In this document: one piece after another, positions 12,112 to 25,412 of the stretch
How positions within the stretch are numbered: position 1 is the first letter of the stretch
Layout of the letters: each line of letters opens with the position of its first letter
Assembly (NCBI GenBank): GCA_916613615.1
Contig: OU744725.1
Location: forward strand, 57,234,575 to 57,298,574
Length of the DNA stretch: 64,000 bases
Origin: Steromphala cineraria
Lineage: Eukaryota; Mollusca; Gastropoda; Trochida; Trochidae
Reading direction: 5' to 3'
Translations under genes and position numbers: made by a program
Notes under the pieces: model-generated
The model's input: the letters and a program-made list of their open reading frames with translations, nothing else
Told to the model about the DNA's origin: nothing
The model's database searches: none

Positions 12112-13432
12112 CCTGACTAATAAATTCCCTTCATTTGTTCAAAACACAACGTTTAGTTCGAACCTTTTACCAGTTGGATTTCATTATCCTTTAATCGATT
12201 TCAACCATAATGTCATTGAATTGAATGTCAAGGGACACGTTCTCGCGCATGACTCGTTTTCTCATTATTGTCTTGAGTTTCAATGCCTAAAACACTTCAT
12301 AAAAATATGATATAGGATGTTTTTGTGTAGGATTGATTTCACAGGGATGTTTCTGAACCCCAGCCTCATTCCAATACTTTAAGTCGGTGAAATATAAATT
12401 ACTCAAATTTGCAGAACTAGTTGAACACTTTTGTTTAAATGCATTTTTTGTTACGTTGAATAGAATGAAACAGGATTTGTCTTTATAATGTCAATGGAAG
12501 AAATTAGTATTTGACGACTGAGCTTGCGAAACTTGAAATATTTAAAAGAGCATCCTTGCTTGTAACATTCTTAATGATGACATATCGGCTGAAATAAAGG
12601 GTGCGATCATACTCGAAAATCTGTTCGTAGAAAACAATATTAAATTTTATCTTTTCAAAAATCATGATGACAATTCAAATTTGGCAAACATGGAATCAAC
12701 TAAATGAAACTAAAAAAAGGTTATGAAATTACTACTAATTAGTTGCCTGAAAGGTACTTTCTCAAGGTTGCACTGCCTAATTCGATCTCGTTGAAAAACA
12801 TATATTTAACTGGAGAGTTCAATACACGTTAGAAAATTGTTCATATTTATCAGATAATTCCAATATCATGTTAACGCAATCGTGCAAAAGCCATATATAG
12901 TCTCATGATCACCTATCAGGTTCAAATCAAATGCTTTAGATACTGTATAGAATTTAATTTACCTCAATAGAAGCACATATTTTCAGTTCGTTTCAAACAA
13001 GAATTTCATAAAATTGACTTTAAATTGGTTAATGGCGGTATATGAAGAAGGACACTTGTTCTCACATATAAATTAGTTGTCAGAATGTGTCAAATAGTAA
13101 CATGATATGTAAATAATAAAAACGTGATAGTTTCAAATGATCTTATTGCTTACTTATAATCTGACATTTCTTTTTCTTTGTGAAATTAATCAAATCGAAT
13201 TATTCTTATTATTAAACCGATATTCGGTATTCTCATTTTTAGAATGCCAAAGGGTTTCATCTTTTTTTCCCCCATTATAATCAACATTAATAATTATCTC
13301 AGGAAAACATTATCTATTTAACATTTTGCATAATATCATAACGCAAAAATATAGTTATAAAATTCTATGTTCGGTCTTTAAAACCGCTTTGGATAGTGCA
13401 AATAATTGCTGATTCACACCATCTTTGTTATC

Positions 13433-16400
13433 AGCATGTGATTTCATTTATTGCAAGAAATATTTGACAATTGGTTACTTTCAATGAAATTGTAATCTTG
13501 TATGAAACGAACGTATAAGAAAACAATTGATATTGCTTGCATACAAAACTTACTAACCATACTCAACTAAAGTCTGCTTTAGAGTTATTTCTGTGATACA
13601 ATAGTCTTAGACTGTTGCAAATACGTTAGATTATGACTTGTCCTATGAACTATGCTTGTCCTTGATTAAACAAAATCTGCATTGAGCAATGAAAAAATAA
13701 AAGAACATCAGGTATTTTTTTGTAAAACAAGTGTTTACCATTAACATAGCAATGCCCCCCGCCGCTTATAGAAAATTCGTTTTTAAGGTTTTTGAGAATT
13801 TGATATAAGCTCCGGTTTACAACAATATAAAACATGTATTGATGAATATACAGAAGAAAAATGTAAACTGTTAACATATTTGCGACGTGCTATATTCCCA
13901 AAAAATCACAACATTATGACTATGTCAAGATAAAAATATGTAGTCCGATATGAAAAAGAAAAAGAACACTAATATCAGACTTGTCCTATGAACTTTGTCA
14001 ATCAAATACAAAGCTGTCTGTTAAGTACAAATAGACTGAACGCAACGTTTCAACACCTTTAACTACATCAGCTTATGTAAAATGGAATTAAGTCACATGT
14101 TTTTACGTAAATCGCTTCATTGAGGACTCAATAGGAATTGATAGAGATTTAAAAATCATGGATCAAGCTGATATTTGAGACAAACAACGTTATTATCTAT
14201 GAGCATAAGGATACCATTTCGAAGTCCAAGACGACAATGTATTATTTGACAAAATCTGGTTCCCATATTTAAGTCATATGGCTATACATATTCCTATCAA
14301 TAGATTTCCCCCGTTTAACTGGTAAAACAGTCTAAAAGGATCCTGAAGGAATGACCTCGCGTTATTTTGCGATGTGCGGCACATAGTAACTTCGTTAGGG
14401 ATTCGATTCATAATGAGTAATGTATCCTATGTAACACCTTATAATTGTAGAGGTAGAAAATGACTTTTATCATGTTTGTGTCCATTTAGCCATAATTTCA
14501 TATTGTGAACGTAACGAGAAAACGAATGACATTTAGTTTCTAACAATGGCCAGTACAATGATACTAAAGTATCAACATTTAGCTTTTCCAAATCAGTCTG
14601 TTCTTTAATATGTTTCTCAAGCATGGCTGTAATAATCATATGCTGACAACGTAAAATGTTTATACATTGATTCCGATGTTTTCCCCCTTTGCTTAAATTT
14701 ATACCTAAGTGTTGATTGTTATCAATTGTAATGGCGTTATCATTCTTTGAGTTTGCACTGGAGTAAGTTCATTCTCATTTCGATTAAAATACTTGGGACA
14801 TATGCCATATTTATGCCGATTTAGCAGTTCTAACGACTTTCAAACATTACAATCACAAGATCACACAAAGCTGCTTTATTTTATTTTAGATAGACATGTT
14901 AGTTAATGTTATCTCTTGCTTTTTAACAAAATTTAAATTTGAGAATAAATCGTTATCTGTTTTAAAAACAAACTGCGTAACACTTATCGTTAAGTTTGTC
15001 TTATTCATAATTGAGTGTTTTTGGTAACCAACAAACATTGTTAATTGGCTTTAGATATCAGTTGAGCGTTTTTTGATATAGTATTAGTGCTGACCATACA
15101 AAAAGGAAATTTGACTGATTTGACAGTTTTACTTGGAAAAACATATTTTATTTTGATTTTAATAAATTATGACTTTAATGCTGTTTGGTACAAGTCTGGA
15201 CTGGTACGGCTAGTCCCAAGTTGACCGCCCAAATTTTGACGCTTTTGACACATCAATATGTAGATAAAATTACATTTTCATAAAACCTGAAGTATGAACT
15301 CCAACTCCAATATCGCCATAAAAATGCCATGGCGTTTCTAAATGCCACGGCAAAATGCCATGGCAATTTTTGTTTCAGTAGTTTTCTGTTAGAGCTTTTT
15401 GATTGCATTGTCTTCCCAGAAACTAAAAAGATGAAAAACTTGGATTTGTTGCCATCTACTTCAATTTTCTTCCCCGGTACCTGAAACTTTAGACCTGGAA
15501 AGATACATGATATTGTAATGTTTGTCTTTGATAGATGATAGATTATTCTAAAATCAAGCCAATCGACCACTTGATTTTAGAATATGGTGGCTAGGTTGTT
15601 TGGGTGCTTCAGCTACCCAAAGAGCTATGCCAGATAGAGGTTTAGATGCTGCTGATAGGGTAACAAAGCTGGACAGGTTAACAGGTAGAAGCCAGACTTA
15701 AATTTTACCTTTCTAAAACCGGCTTTCTATCAGTCACGATGCAATTTGTTCCGTTTTTCCCTCATCCTGTCAATTCTCTTTCTCTTTGGCTTGTCTACTG
15801 TCTTGTATGACAACGACCACACGTTAAAACGCCAAAATACTGCTGACCGCTCGTTGAACCCAAACTCACTCACTCATCAAACACTTACAAATACTTGTGC
15901 AAGTTATCTATATATTTATATTTATATTTTCATAATGTAATCGTTTTATATAACAATATCGATTAATGATCTGATTGTTAAACACTTCATTCAAAAGTTT
16001 AATATCATTGGAACTAAGATGAATAAACACAAAATACTAAATGCCTCTTTTGAGTCACATAAATTAATCATTATAATCTTTGCTATCTGAAACCCACTGA
16101 GCTATAAAAATTTAAAACCACCAAACTCTCTTACCCAAACCAGAAATTGTTGCTACGGCCCTGATACATTTTATCTAACTGTAAAAAGGCTAAGTCGCAG
16201 AATAAAGACTTACTATATAATCCACTAAATGTACACTGTATATGTGTATTGATATACTATGTTGAATAAACTGTATCACTCTTTACCTACACATCCCCGC
16301 TCATTACGTCACCATACATTATGGCTGATGAAGTAACTTATTATACACTAGTCATCTCTTGCTCTTAATATACATGTGTATGTTGATTAATTGAGTCAAA

Positions 16401-17592
16401 TACGCGATTTCTCTCTTTGTCTTAAAGTTCACATAACCACAAACATATTTCACTATTTTCTTTGGAATATAGAAATTCTGATTACAATATTGTATAGTGC
16501 CTTATAGGTCGATACTCAAATATGTTTAGTTTGGTAATGAAAGCCGTTTTTGAAAGCCCCTTTTGATGGGCCGCTTAGACCTTTCTGACTGGTCACGCCC
16601 CCATTTTGTGACGTCATAAACAGAATCAGGCTCGTTATCTATACATCTATCGTAAGAATACCATAGGAAAACCCCCCAATAATTAACGATTTTCAGAAAA
16701 TGTTTTCCACTCAGTTAGATAAATCATTTGACGATGTTACACTACTAAGCATTCGGTGTAAAAAAGACATCCATACCAATGGTAATTAAACAATTATTTA
16801 GGCGGTATTTCAGTTGAAATAATGATGCGTTACTCTGTATAGTCTGTTTATTACGTCACAACCGCGTGAGTTTTATGGCCCCTAACCCAGGTGGGTTTTT
16901 CACAGCCGATAATTACACTGTCTAAATGAAAGGCTAATTAACATAAACAATCTGTCTGTCTGTTCAGTGATGAGTGAGGAGATAATGTAGTGCATATTCC
17001 ACGCAATTGCTCCATACAGTTCCTTATGTGACTCAGTGAATCAATACACACTTGTGTATTAGCTGCAGGAAATAATGAGTCTTAATCCAGGGGCATTGTC
17101 CCTTGCAGTTAGTTCATCAGCTATAATGTACTTATATATGTATTAATTATAATGTATTTATTTGACCTATTATTCCTCGTTTTAGAGAACCGCCGTATCT
17201 AACACCCAAACGATTTGAAAACCCACTTGAGCATGACTAGCTCCGCCCACAAAGGGCTTGTCGGCGTAGAAAGGTATTGAGTCAAGTGGCGGACATTCGT
17301 ATGTAGAAACAGAGACAAGTAACTGTTAAAGCACATGTACATATTTGTTTTTGTTCATTTGATTTGTGAGTATTATCAGTGAAATAGTGAATAAATATTA
17401 GAAATTAGAAATAGGACAGTTAGAAAAAAGTTAAGTATTTGTATTGATCATGTACATGTATTGATGTGTTTTCTGAATGTATGTTTGACGGAACTAAGTA
17501 TGTAAACCAAGAGTTCTCTACCGTCTATTCATACAGCATATTCGTATGCAGATATTGAAATTTATTTCTTTGGTGAATATTATGTTAATTTT
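13433..17592. other. Spacer, no recognised gene
   Basis: AT-rich unique-looking sequence. The only structure seen is a run of GCCATGGC-type palindromes at 15315-15365, a 105-codon minus frame over it (15253-15570) that is within chance expectation, and a GTGACGTCATAA site near 16608. Confidence 0.6.
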
Positions 17593-18297
17593 TATCCCAC
17601 CGGTATGTAATACCGTGGGATATAGTCATCGCCCCGTTCGTCTGTATGTCCGTCCGTCCGTCCGTCTGTCCGTCCGTCCGTAATCATTTCGTTTCCGGAG
17701 CAGAACTCAAAAACCGGTCCACATATCTTTCTGAAACTTTACATGTGTATTGCCCACCTACTGAAGTGGTGCCTTTTGATATTTTCACATTTCTGAAAAA
17801 TTTATTTTTTATTATTTCCATGAAAACGGCTCTTATATGAACTCTGTTCATGAAAGGTTTCGTTTCCGGAGCAGAACTCAAAAACCGGTCCACATATCTT
17901 TCTTAAACTTTACATGTGTATAGCCCACCTACTGCAGTGGTGCCTTTTGATATCTTCACATTTCTGAAAATTTTATTTTTTATTATTTCCATGGAAACGG
18001 CTCTTATTTGGACTCTGTTCATGAAAGGTTTCGTTTCATATATATAAAACCGGTCCACAGATCTTTCTTAAACTTTACATGTGTATTGCCCACCTACTGA
18101 AGTGGTGCCTTTTGATATTTTCACATTTTTGAAAATTTTGTTTTTAATTATTTCCATGGAAACGGCTCTTATTTGGACTCTGTTCATGAAAGGTTTAATT
18201 TCATATATTTAGCTTATACTATTATGAACCTTGCTTGAAAAATTTACAATTATCTTTCAAGGTTTGCATCTTACGATCATGTGGAACCGGTGGGATA
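17593..18297 (-). mobile_element. HINE/pearl-like element with three 171 bp core repeats
   Basis: On the minus strand the element starts with a subterminal repeat TATCCCACCGGT (18286-18297), has three tandem ~171 bp cores (starts 17691, 17862 and 18033; marker GTTTCCGGAGCAGAACTC), then a GGAC tetranucleotide run (17648-17682), and ends in a hairpin (17593-17622) whose outer arm is the complement of the 5' repeat. Tandem core, microsatellite and 3' hairpin matching a 5' subterminal repeat are the hallmarks of Helentron-associated short elements. No coding capacity. Confidence 0.72.
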
Positions 18298-19704
18298 TGT
18301 CATCTTCTGATGACTCTTGTTAGTCTTTCCGTGTTATGCACTGTATCTCTTATTCGTTTTTGCTTGATATTAAAATATATATATTATATAGATATTAATA
18401 TTAAAAACCACTGAACTAACATTTTTCTTTTGTGCTCATTCAGAAGATAAAGAAAAACGAAATAGTCATGGGGAGGGGGGGATTAATTGTATTGGATTGT
18501 GTTGTCATACAAAGTTTGATGTTTTGGAATAAAAAACATGGCACGTATATTGTCGAATCTTCACATAATCCAAACAAATCTGTTTCTTGTTTATTTTGAA
18601 AATAAAATCAAGCACTGATTATAATCTATCGTCAACCCATAGATAGATATCAATACAGTTTATATCATGCCGCAATATGGTTGTAAAATATTAGATAACT
18701 GAAATCAGTATATTTATCAGAGTATGTATAAAATGTATTAACAAACTGGTATATCTTTATTGTTTGATGTAATACATAGTTCAATATCCATTACATGTAC
18801 GTATCTCCTAGTTATAATAATACCATCAAGAACGAACGACTCTTCACACATCCTAGGATATCAAGCTGTCATCATCATAATAATGACAACTATGAATTCT
18901 ATTCATTATTTCACAAAACATTGACTCAATTCATGACTATATCGACCATTTCTGTTGATATGAATTTGTGGTGGTAACCATAGAAAATTTCTACATAAAT
19001 GTTGGTAACAATACCTCCTCCCTTAAACAATAGGCAATGGGACGGAAAGCCTGCTATCTTAAATTCTGAACGATGTGGAATTGTTAACTTTATGAAATAC
19101 TGATGTCATCTATCTAAAAGAGTAATTTTCAAAGTGAAATCGAACGCGCTATCAATTCAGTATAACATGATACTGATATTGAAACATATGTTTATCTCCA
19201 TTCTACCATGACGATTTTAATCATGAACTCTTTGTTAAAGCGAATTGCAATTGTAAAAAGTCCAACTTCCGTCAACAAAAATGAACTCTTTGCCGTTTTT
19301 TCTTCCTACTATTCTAAATGGATTAAGCCATGAGCAAAGGTAACTCTATCACTGCGTAGCCATCAAATGTATTTCTAATTATTCTCAACACAAATATAAA
19401 TATTGTTTCGTTTAAAACTTGACTGTTTATTTATACCTTATTGACAATAAAGACTGTGAAATCCCTATGAAGCCAGTAGTTAGTTCTAACAAAAAAACAC
19501 TTTGACGTTGTGTCAAAGATTATGACGTCAGCAGCGCTAGCGTAGTTGACGTCACTGTATTGTTGCCGAATTCGAAGGAAGACTGCGATGATTTATCATT
19601 TAAACTTCTGATTTAATGAAAATACTTTATTTGCCTAACACAATTAGATGACCCCCACGGAAATAAATTATGTTTAACAACTTTGTCAACAAGTATTTGT
19701 CACA
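18298..19704. other. Spacer, no recognised gene
   Basis: AT-rich; short AT tracts near 18375-18405 and the paired CRE sites at 19523-19554. Nothing else supported. Confidence 0.6.
19523..19554. promoter_or_regulatory. Two perfect CRE palindromes (TGACGTCA) 24 bp apart
   Basis: TGACGTCA at 19523-19530 and 19547-19554, separated by 16 bp including AGCGCTAGCG. CREB/ATF sites by sequence; no gene is recognised nearby, so regulatory function is unproven. Confidence 0.3.
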
Positions 19705-20295
19705 AAGGTGACAAGACCCCCCTGCCGCAAATTGATGTGAACAAAATGCATACTGTATACATAGAAACACTTGTCTACACTTGTCATGCTACTAGATGTC
19801 ATTTAGACCACAACAAATCAACTGCCTTCCCAATAAGATGCATTGTGTAAGTTATGAAGAGAATTCAGTGAATGGTTCTTGAGATATCCCGCTGACAAGC
19901 CTAAAATGCAGGTTTCAATGCTGAAATTTTCAAAGTCTCGCTGTGACCTTGAAAATAATTTGAAGGTCACCAAAATCGAATGGGCCCGGCGCCTTCCCAA
20001 TAATATGCTTTGTGTAAATTATGAAGAGAATCCAGTTAATGGTTCTTGAGATATCCCGCTGACAAGCCTAAAATGTCAAAGTCTCGTAATGACCTTGAAA
20101 GGAAGGTCAAGGTCATGAACCTCTAGAGGGACCTTGCTCTCATGGTGATGAAGCTATACACAAAAAATGAAAAGAATCAGGTCGATAGTTTTTGAGTTAT
20201 TCAATTTCATCCTTCGGGACGTATGTACGTACGGACGGACGCTGCTCAATACTATATCCCCCACTTCGCGCTAAACGCGCGCGGGGGATAAAAAT
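19705..20295 (+). mobile_element. HINE/pearl-like element with two ~167 bp core repeats
   Basis: Two cores start GCCTTCCCAATAA at 19824 and 19991; the second lacks about 22 bp of the first. Both contain GACCTTGAAA, and the second continues into AAGGTCAAGGTCATG. A short GTACGGACGGACG run follows, then the hairpin TATCCCCCAC...GCGGGGGATA (20261-20290). The left border is uncertain; ACCCCCCTGC near 19714 may be the 5' subterminal repeat. Confidence 0.68.
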
Positions 20296-20602
20296 ATTAA
20301 TCTTTGTTAACAGCAGAATAAAAGCTCTTAAAATTGTCTGTCAGAAGTGTCCTTGCTCGGTGAAGCGGACCTAAAATCAGAAGACGTTTAATCAAAATTG
20401 ATCTCGTTTGATTTTTCGGAGAACCAATCAGAATCAAGTAGAATCATCACTTTCATCGTAGAAATACAGTAACATACTGATTTTGTTCTGTGATGCAACA
20501 TACTTTTCCCAACATTTGTACAGAATTCATTGGGATACATTTTGAGACAACTAACAATATGACATAATACACGGACCGTGTCCATATGTGTTAGCAATAA
20601 CC

Positions 20603-20908
20603 CATTCTCTCCCTACAGCAGCAGATCAAGTCATGAAATGTTGATCGAGCCTCTGTTCTTACTCGTTGAGTGAGTGGGGTAGAATGGAAGATGCCTAGGC
20701 AATCAACTTAGGTTTCGCAATCAGCAACGTTGTTCTAACAGTATTGTAATATGATGTTTTCTATGCGAGAACTGTTGTCATTTGCTCAAAACATCTAACG
20801 GATCGTGGTGCACCTTTTTTTCCCGCCAGGGGAAACTGCCGGAACCCACGGATTTGGTCTGATAAAAACAGATACTCAATCAACATTTCATGACATGATC
20901 TGCCTCTT
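20603..20908 (+). mobile_element. Foldback element, copy F3
   Basis: Left arm CATTCTCTCCCTACAG then AGATCAAGTCATGAAATG; right arm CAACATTTCATGACATGATC then TGCCTCT. The interior has CCGCCAGGGGAAACTGCC. The outermost right bases are lost. Confidence 0.84.
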
Positions 20909-21790
20909 TAAATTTTTTCCCGAGATTTGTCAATGAATTTTGTAGAATTTGATTATAAAAGAAAAGCATGAGAGAAACAAACCACTTTGACGATTTAGTT
21001 GTAGCAACAAGTGTATCTAATATGCTTGAAAACATCTAAATCACTTGTGACATATACTTCATTAACAAGTTTTTGAACATCATATGAAATTTAAATAAAT
21101 AATCAGTTATCACAGATATTGAATGGAATCAAATGTACTTTCCGCGATATTGCCAATATTGATATCTGGACGATTTGGCAAGAGTAACACTTTGACATAT
21201 TGTCAAATTCCTGCCACTCCATAAAATTCTGATAAGAAAAAGTGTAAATTCAATGGAAAATTTTTTTTTTTTCCAAATGATTTGATTGACTTGATTGTTT
21301 CGAGTTTCTACCTTGGATTAAATCGTGTAAATGTGAATCTCATATATCTATATTAACAAAGTGAGACAGCTATCAAATCATAGCTACACGACATTGTTAA
21401 CATTTAATCACATTAAGATATATTTGCTCAATACTTAATATAGTTATATGTCAAACATGAAAACGGATTGTAAGAGTTCCTGAACATCATGAAAGATCAG
21501 GTATAAAAAATCACTTATATCATATTTTCAATTAAATAAGTGCTCGATGTGTTGATTCTTATCTTTGAAAAGTTTCATTTTCACGTAAAACACCGAGAGC
21601 TATCTGGCACGTGTTTGTCCTCTAAACTTTACGATTTCATTATATCACAAATTGTTTTATAAGCTTTGAAAGTTTGTCTAACCTCTGGGTTTATATATTA
21701 AAATATGTGGATGATAGTTATCAGAGGAAGAAAGCAGATCATATGAAATATACATGTGACAAGGTAAATTTGAGTATAGTTCTTATCAAA
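20909..21790. other. Spacer, nothing recognised
   Basis: AT-rich sequence between foldback F3 and MITE M2; only homopolymer runs are visible. Confidence 0.6.
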
Positions 21791-22125
21791 GTGGCAGTGG
21801 GACGTTTTTTGAAAATTTTATATTTAAATTTTTTACTGATAATTGTATGTTAATGCTAAATGTATTATTTTGATATTGTCAAAAATCGCATTTCACAATC
21901 CATTAATCCATAGTCAGAGAACAGATTATAAAGATTCACATAAAGTCCAATGGCGGCAATTTAATGCATATTGTATAAGTAATTATATAAACGGGATCGC
22001 ACAGCTTTATATTTGATTTATAACTACTTCATTTAGTTTAAATACATTGTCTTTCAATTGGAATCATTTATCTTAATTTTCCTGACATCACCTTGTATTC
22101 CTCCTAAATACATGCTACTGCCCCT
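21791..22125 (-). mobile_element. TTAA-flanked MITE, copy M2 (inverted)
   Basis: The same family in reverse orientation: TIRs AGTGGCAGTGGGACG and CATGCTACTGCCCCT, right flank TTAA (22126-22129), left flank TCAA (one change). The interior includes AAAGTCCAATGGCGGC. Confidence 0.85.
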
Positions 22126-23370
22126 TTAAGGTGGTTAACGTGGGAAGAGTCAGTTAAAGTAAAACGTGTGACGATGACACACGTGTTGGCTAAACAGAAA
22201 GGATCTTCACATCATATGTTCGGAATGAGAGTTTCAGTTTTAATTAAAGCCATACATTGACAGAAGTGGTGAATTACAATGCTGAATTCATCATGTAATT
22301 AATACCTATTTTCCAATACAATACAATAATAATACATTCTTATAATAATTGTTTAATTTATGATATACACATTAAAACTAATGGTGGCTAATTTACCATT
22401 TACAAAAAGCAAATATATAATTTATTATATGTAAGTTTGTGTTGGCTTATAGTGTAACGTAAGAGTGGATATATCTTTCAAAATATTGACAAAATCTAAT
22501 CACTGTTACTGAACAATTACAAAATATGAAACCTATTTTTGTATTATATATGTAATAAGTATAAGCCAATGCTATTGTGAAGCCATATCATTGGAGCGAC
22601 ATTGAAAGTTAAAACATTCTTCAGGCTCAACCAATCATATTAGAATTTCTCTGAAAGTGTATGACAGATGATTAAGGGTACCATTGTTGGTGAGAATTGA
22701 ATAATGTGATGCATACCACAAAATGATTTTGTAGAAATGGATTTGTTAGATCAGTAAAGTGTATAAAAATAATTGAATGAAATTTCATTATTCTCATAAT
22801 CGAATATGATACGCTATAACCATTAGTCTGTCATTTTAATGCACAAAATTTAAGCTCAATCTGAATTGGTGCTCATAATTTCTAATGTGTTTATCATGTC
22901 GCGAAGTGACTGGTCTCCTAATGCATTAATTATTCAGTCATTTCTTTGTAAAACAATTCAAGGATATCTCAATAAAATTCTCTTCATCATATCAATAGAC
23001 TAAAAATGAAATAGATTTTGAAATATTGCCAATAACGTTCTGAATGTATAGGGTTGGATTTAATGTGTTGTCTATGGAATATTTCACGATTTTAAATCAC
23101 GTAATAAAATAGAACGATTCAATACATGTCAATTTTGAAAAATGACAAATAGTATTCAAAACGGATCATACAGAACTGGGAGGGATTTTAATTTCAATAT
23201 CACACTGAGGGCATAATGAGGCACGAGCATATCCATCACGCTACCAAACATTAGACAAAAATATAAAATTAAGTTTTTTAGTGTTTTTAACAATCAAAAT
23301 TAAATTCTAAGTGCTGTATTCTAATGTGATACCTTAACGGAAATGACTAATTAAATTGGCTATGGTTTAT
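22126..23370. other. Spacer, nothing recognised
   Basis: Very AT-rich; no open frame above 60 codons or structured repeat noted. Confidence 0.6.
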
Positions 23371-23456
23371 TTAAAAAATCCATTGTATCGATTTTATTAC
23401 ATTGTGCTAATAATAAGAAGTTTTTTTAGATATCTATAGCTAACAGCTTCTTTATC
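23371..23456 (+). repeat. 86 bp perfect direct repeat, left copy
   Basis: Identical to 24235-24320 by direct reading, from TTAAAAAATCC to CTTCTTTATC, with a 778 bp spacer. Confidence 0.93.
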
Positions 23457-24234
23457 GGTTTTAAACTAAATTTGCGGGTGTTGAATAACAATGAATCCCG
23501 GAAATTTTACAAACGCAACTATTTATCGATATTGTAACATGACCGTTAGTTATAAGCATTTTAAGAGCGAACTCTATTTTTGCGTAGGGAACTCTGAGTT
23601 GAAAGGATCTAACGACTGATCCATTATTGTTATAGGTATTCGCAGCTATGAAGAAGAAGGAATTCCCAGTGTTATAGACACTAAAATAGTGTTCTTATAT
23701 TGCAAACCAGTTGCACTCATAACGTTGAGATCTTATAGTTTTCACTGGGAAATTTATAAGAGAGAAAACAGTTATATAACTCATAAACCAACAGGAACAA
23801 ACCCGACTGAACAAATATCTTAAACTCGCCCAGACCATTGTGACGGTGACGCGATCATTATGACGTTGGCCTTTGTGACGTCGTGCCATGGGAACGGCAT
23901 TCGAAAGAAACCGGCCGCATGACACAAGGCGGCAAATTAGGAGAAACTTAGCCACTTAAGAAAGTTTAGTTACATAAAACTAAAGCAAATAGAAAAGAAT
24001 TTTTGGCATCTACGGGAATGCGCAAGTTAGAAAATGACAACAACAACAGTAAAATGTGAATCGGGCACGAATATTGGGAGAATCAGAACATTTTAATGTT
24101 GAGGCGGACCAAATAATGTATCCTTTCGCGGTGATTCGCCACAGCCAATTTGCGGGTGTTCATTGCCATTTAACACTGGGAAATCCTTCAAATCAACCAA
24201 TCAGAAACGAGTATTTACCGTAGTCATGTTACAA
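23457..24234. other. 778 bp segment between the 86 bp direct repeats
   Basis: More CpG-rich in places than its surroundings (23840-23960). It has AATTTGCGGGTGTT near both ends (about 23471 and 24149, direct). An 86-codon open minus frame (23695-23955) has no family I recognise and is not beyond chance. Confidence 0.5.
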
Positions 24235-24320
24235 TTAAAAAATCCATTGTATCGATTTTATTACATTGTGCTAATAATAAGAAGTTTTTTTAGATATCTA
24301 TAGCTAACAGCTTCTTTATC
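24235..24320 (+). repeat. 86 bp perfect direct repeat, right copy
   Basis: Identical to 23371-23456. The repeat does not begin TG or end CA, so it does not look like an LTR. Confidence 0.93.
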
Positions 24321-24979
24321 TATATTTCAACATTGACATCAAGCTTATAATATGTATAATCATGAATTTAAACACAATGGGAATGTTGGTAAATGGATGG
24401 AACATGCTTTTCATTTTGGATTTTAATAAAAGAAAACATATATCTCATGCCAAATTATTCTCCTGAAAACACTGTTACTGTTTAAGAACCACAAGTAGCG
24501 ATAGAGACTTCATATATTTGAACAAGACTCTAAGAAGTGAGTTGTTTTTGGAATAAAACAATATGAACAGTATGTCACGCTGATAAAAAGGTCCTGTTTT
24601 TTCATAAAGAGTTCTATTAGTAGACAAAATTCTCACCGGATTGAAGCAATGGAGACATATAGCCTGACAATGATTTTAATTGCATACAGAATCATCGATG
24701 TCAATAAAACACTTGTAGCTTGACATGTTTAAATTGTTACCAATTTGAGGAGTATCCGAATTGAGTGATGAGGACAACTTGTGATTAAAGCACACTTTAA
24801 GCGTCATGCATGAACTATAAAAACACCAACTGATTTCTGTTTTGAAAGCCATACATGCGATAGTTCAGTTTGTTAACCTGTTACAGATACAACCAAACGT
24901 CGTCTTTCTTCCTGTCATATTGTCGGTCAACTCTAGATAATCCATGATTAACTTTATGATAAATCTCTACAAATACACT
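24321..24979. other. Spacer, nothing recognised
   Basis: AT-rich sequence between the 86 bp repeat and foldback F4. Confidence 0.6.
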
Positions 24980-25064
24980 ATTCTTTCCACTCACAGGCAG
25001 ATCAGTCATGAAAAGGTGATCAAGCTTCTGTTACATGACTTGATCTGCCTCTGTGAGGAGAATG
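24980..25064 (+). mobile_element. Foldback element, copy F4 (85 bp, ends only)
   Basis: A minimal derivative: left arm ATTCTTTCCACTCACAGGC, short loop, right arm CATGACTTGATCTGCCTCTG and GAGGAGAATG. The whole remnant can form one hairpin. Confidence 0.78.
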
Positions 25065-25284
25065 CTGTACAACATGATTGACTGACTTTGTCAGAAGAAA
25101 TCAAAATGGTGAACTTCGGAGACAAAGCTTTTGCATGACAATGCATTCCATTCTTTTCAAAAGAAATAATTAAACCTTTGAGTTTGGCACCGATCAAAAA
25201 TAGATCCTATGATTTTATAAACATATGAATTGACTTGCAAGCATTTATTTCTGAATACTTGGAGTTTGATCAGTAACAGCATGG

Positions 25285-25412
25285 ACATGTCATCAATTAC
25301 GTCTTCCCGTTTTAAATGGTGTCTGAGAAAAGCGGACGGACAGACGCACAGACGGGCGCACAGACCCAAACCTATATCTCCCTTCAACTTGGTTTGCGGG
25401 AAATAATAAATA
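25285..25412 (+). mobile_element. HINE/pearl-like 3' fragment
   Basis: GCGGACGGACAGACGCACAG is followed by CCTATATCTCCC and GTTTGCGGGAAATAATA, the arrangement seen at the 3' ends of the other GGAC-type repeats. No core repeats are seen. Confidence 0.5.

Larger units (their letters stand above)
488..13432 (+). repeat. Segmental duplication, copy A (~12.9 kb)
   Basis: This block aligns in order and in the same orientation with 42955-56135. Anchors: 820-905 with 43226-43320, 2400-2560 with 44790-44960, 5310-5410 with 47370-47470, 8860-9390 with 50920-51440, 11160-11520 with 53000-53350 and 12600-13430 with 55260-56130. Where aligned by eye the copies are roughly 90-95% identical with many indels. 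Copy-A-specific features are the internal tandem duplication (3848-6927), the four-unit minisatellite (3066-3209), a local duplication at 10418-10791 and the intact nested-palindrome element (7783-8294). No host gene is recognised inside. Confidence 0.93.

Noticed and set aside
15253..15570. 105-codon minus-strand frame with FPGLKFQVPGKKIEVDG
   Set aside because: Length is within chance expectation for this composition, and GCCATGGC palindromes explain part of it.
17593..18297. Three spaced 171 bp repeats considered as a CRISPR-like or satellite array
   Set aside because: Eukaryotic context, head-to-tail units without spacers, and a bounded element with matching ends; fits a HINE-like transposon.
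23371..24320. 86 bp direct repeats considered as LTRs of a miniature retrotransposon
   Set aside because: No TG...CA ends, no primer-binding site or polypurine tract seen beside the repeats.
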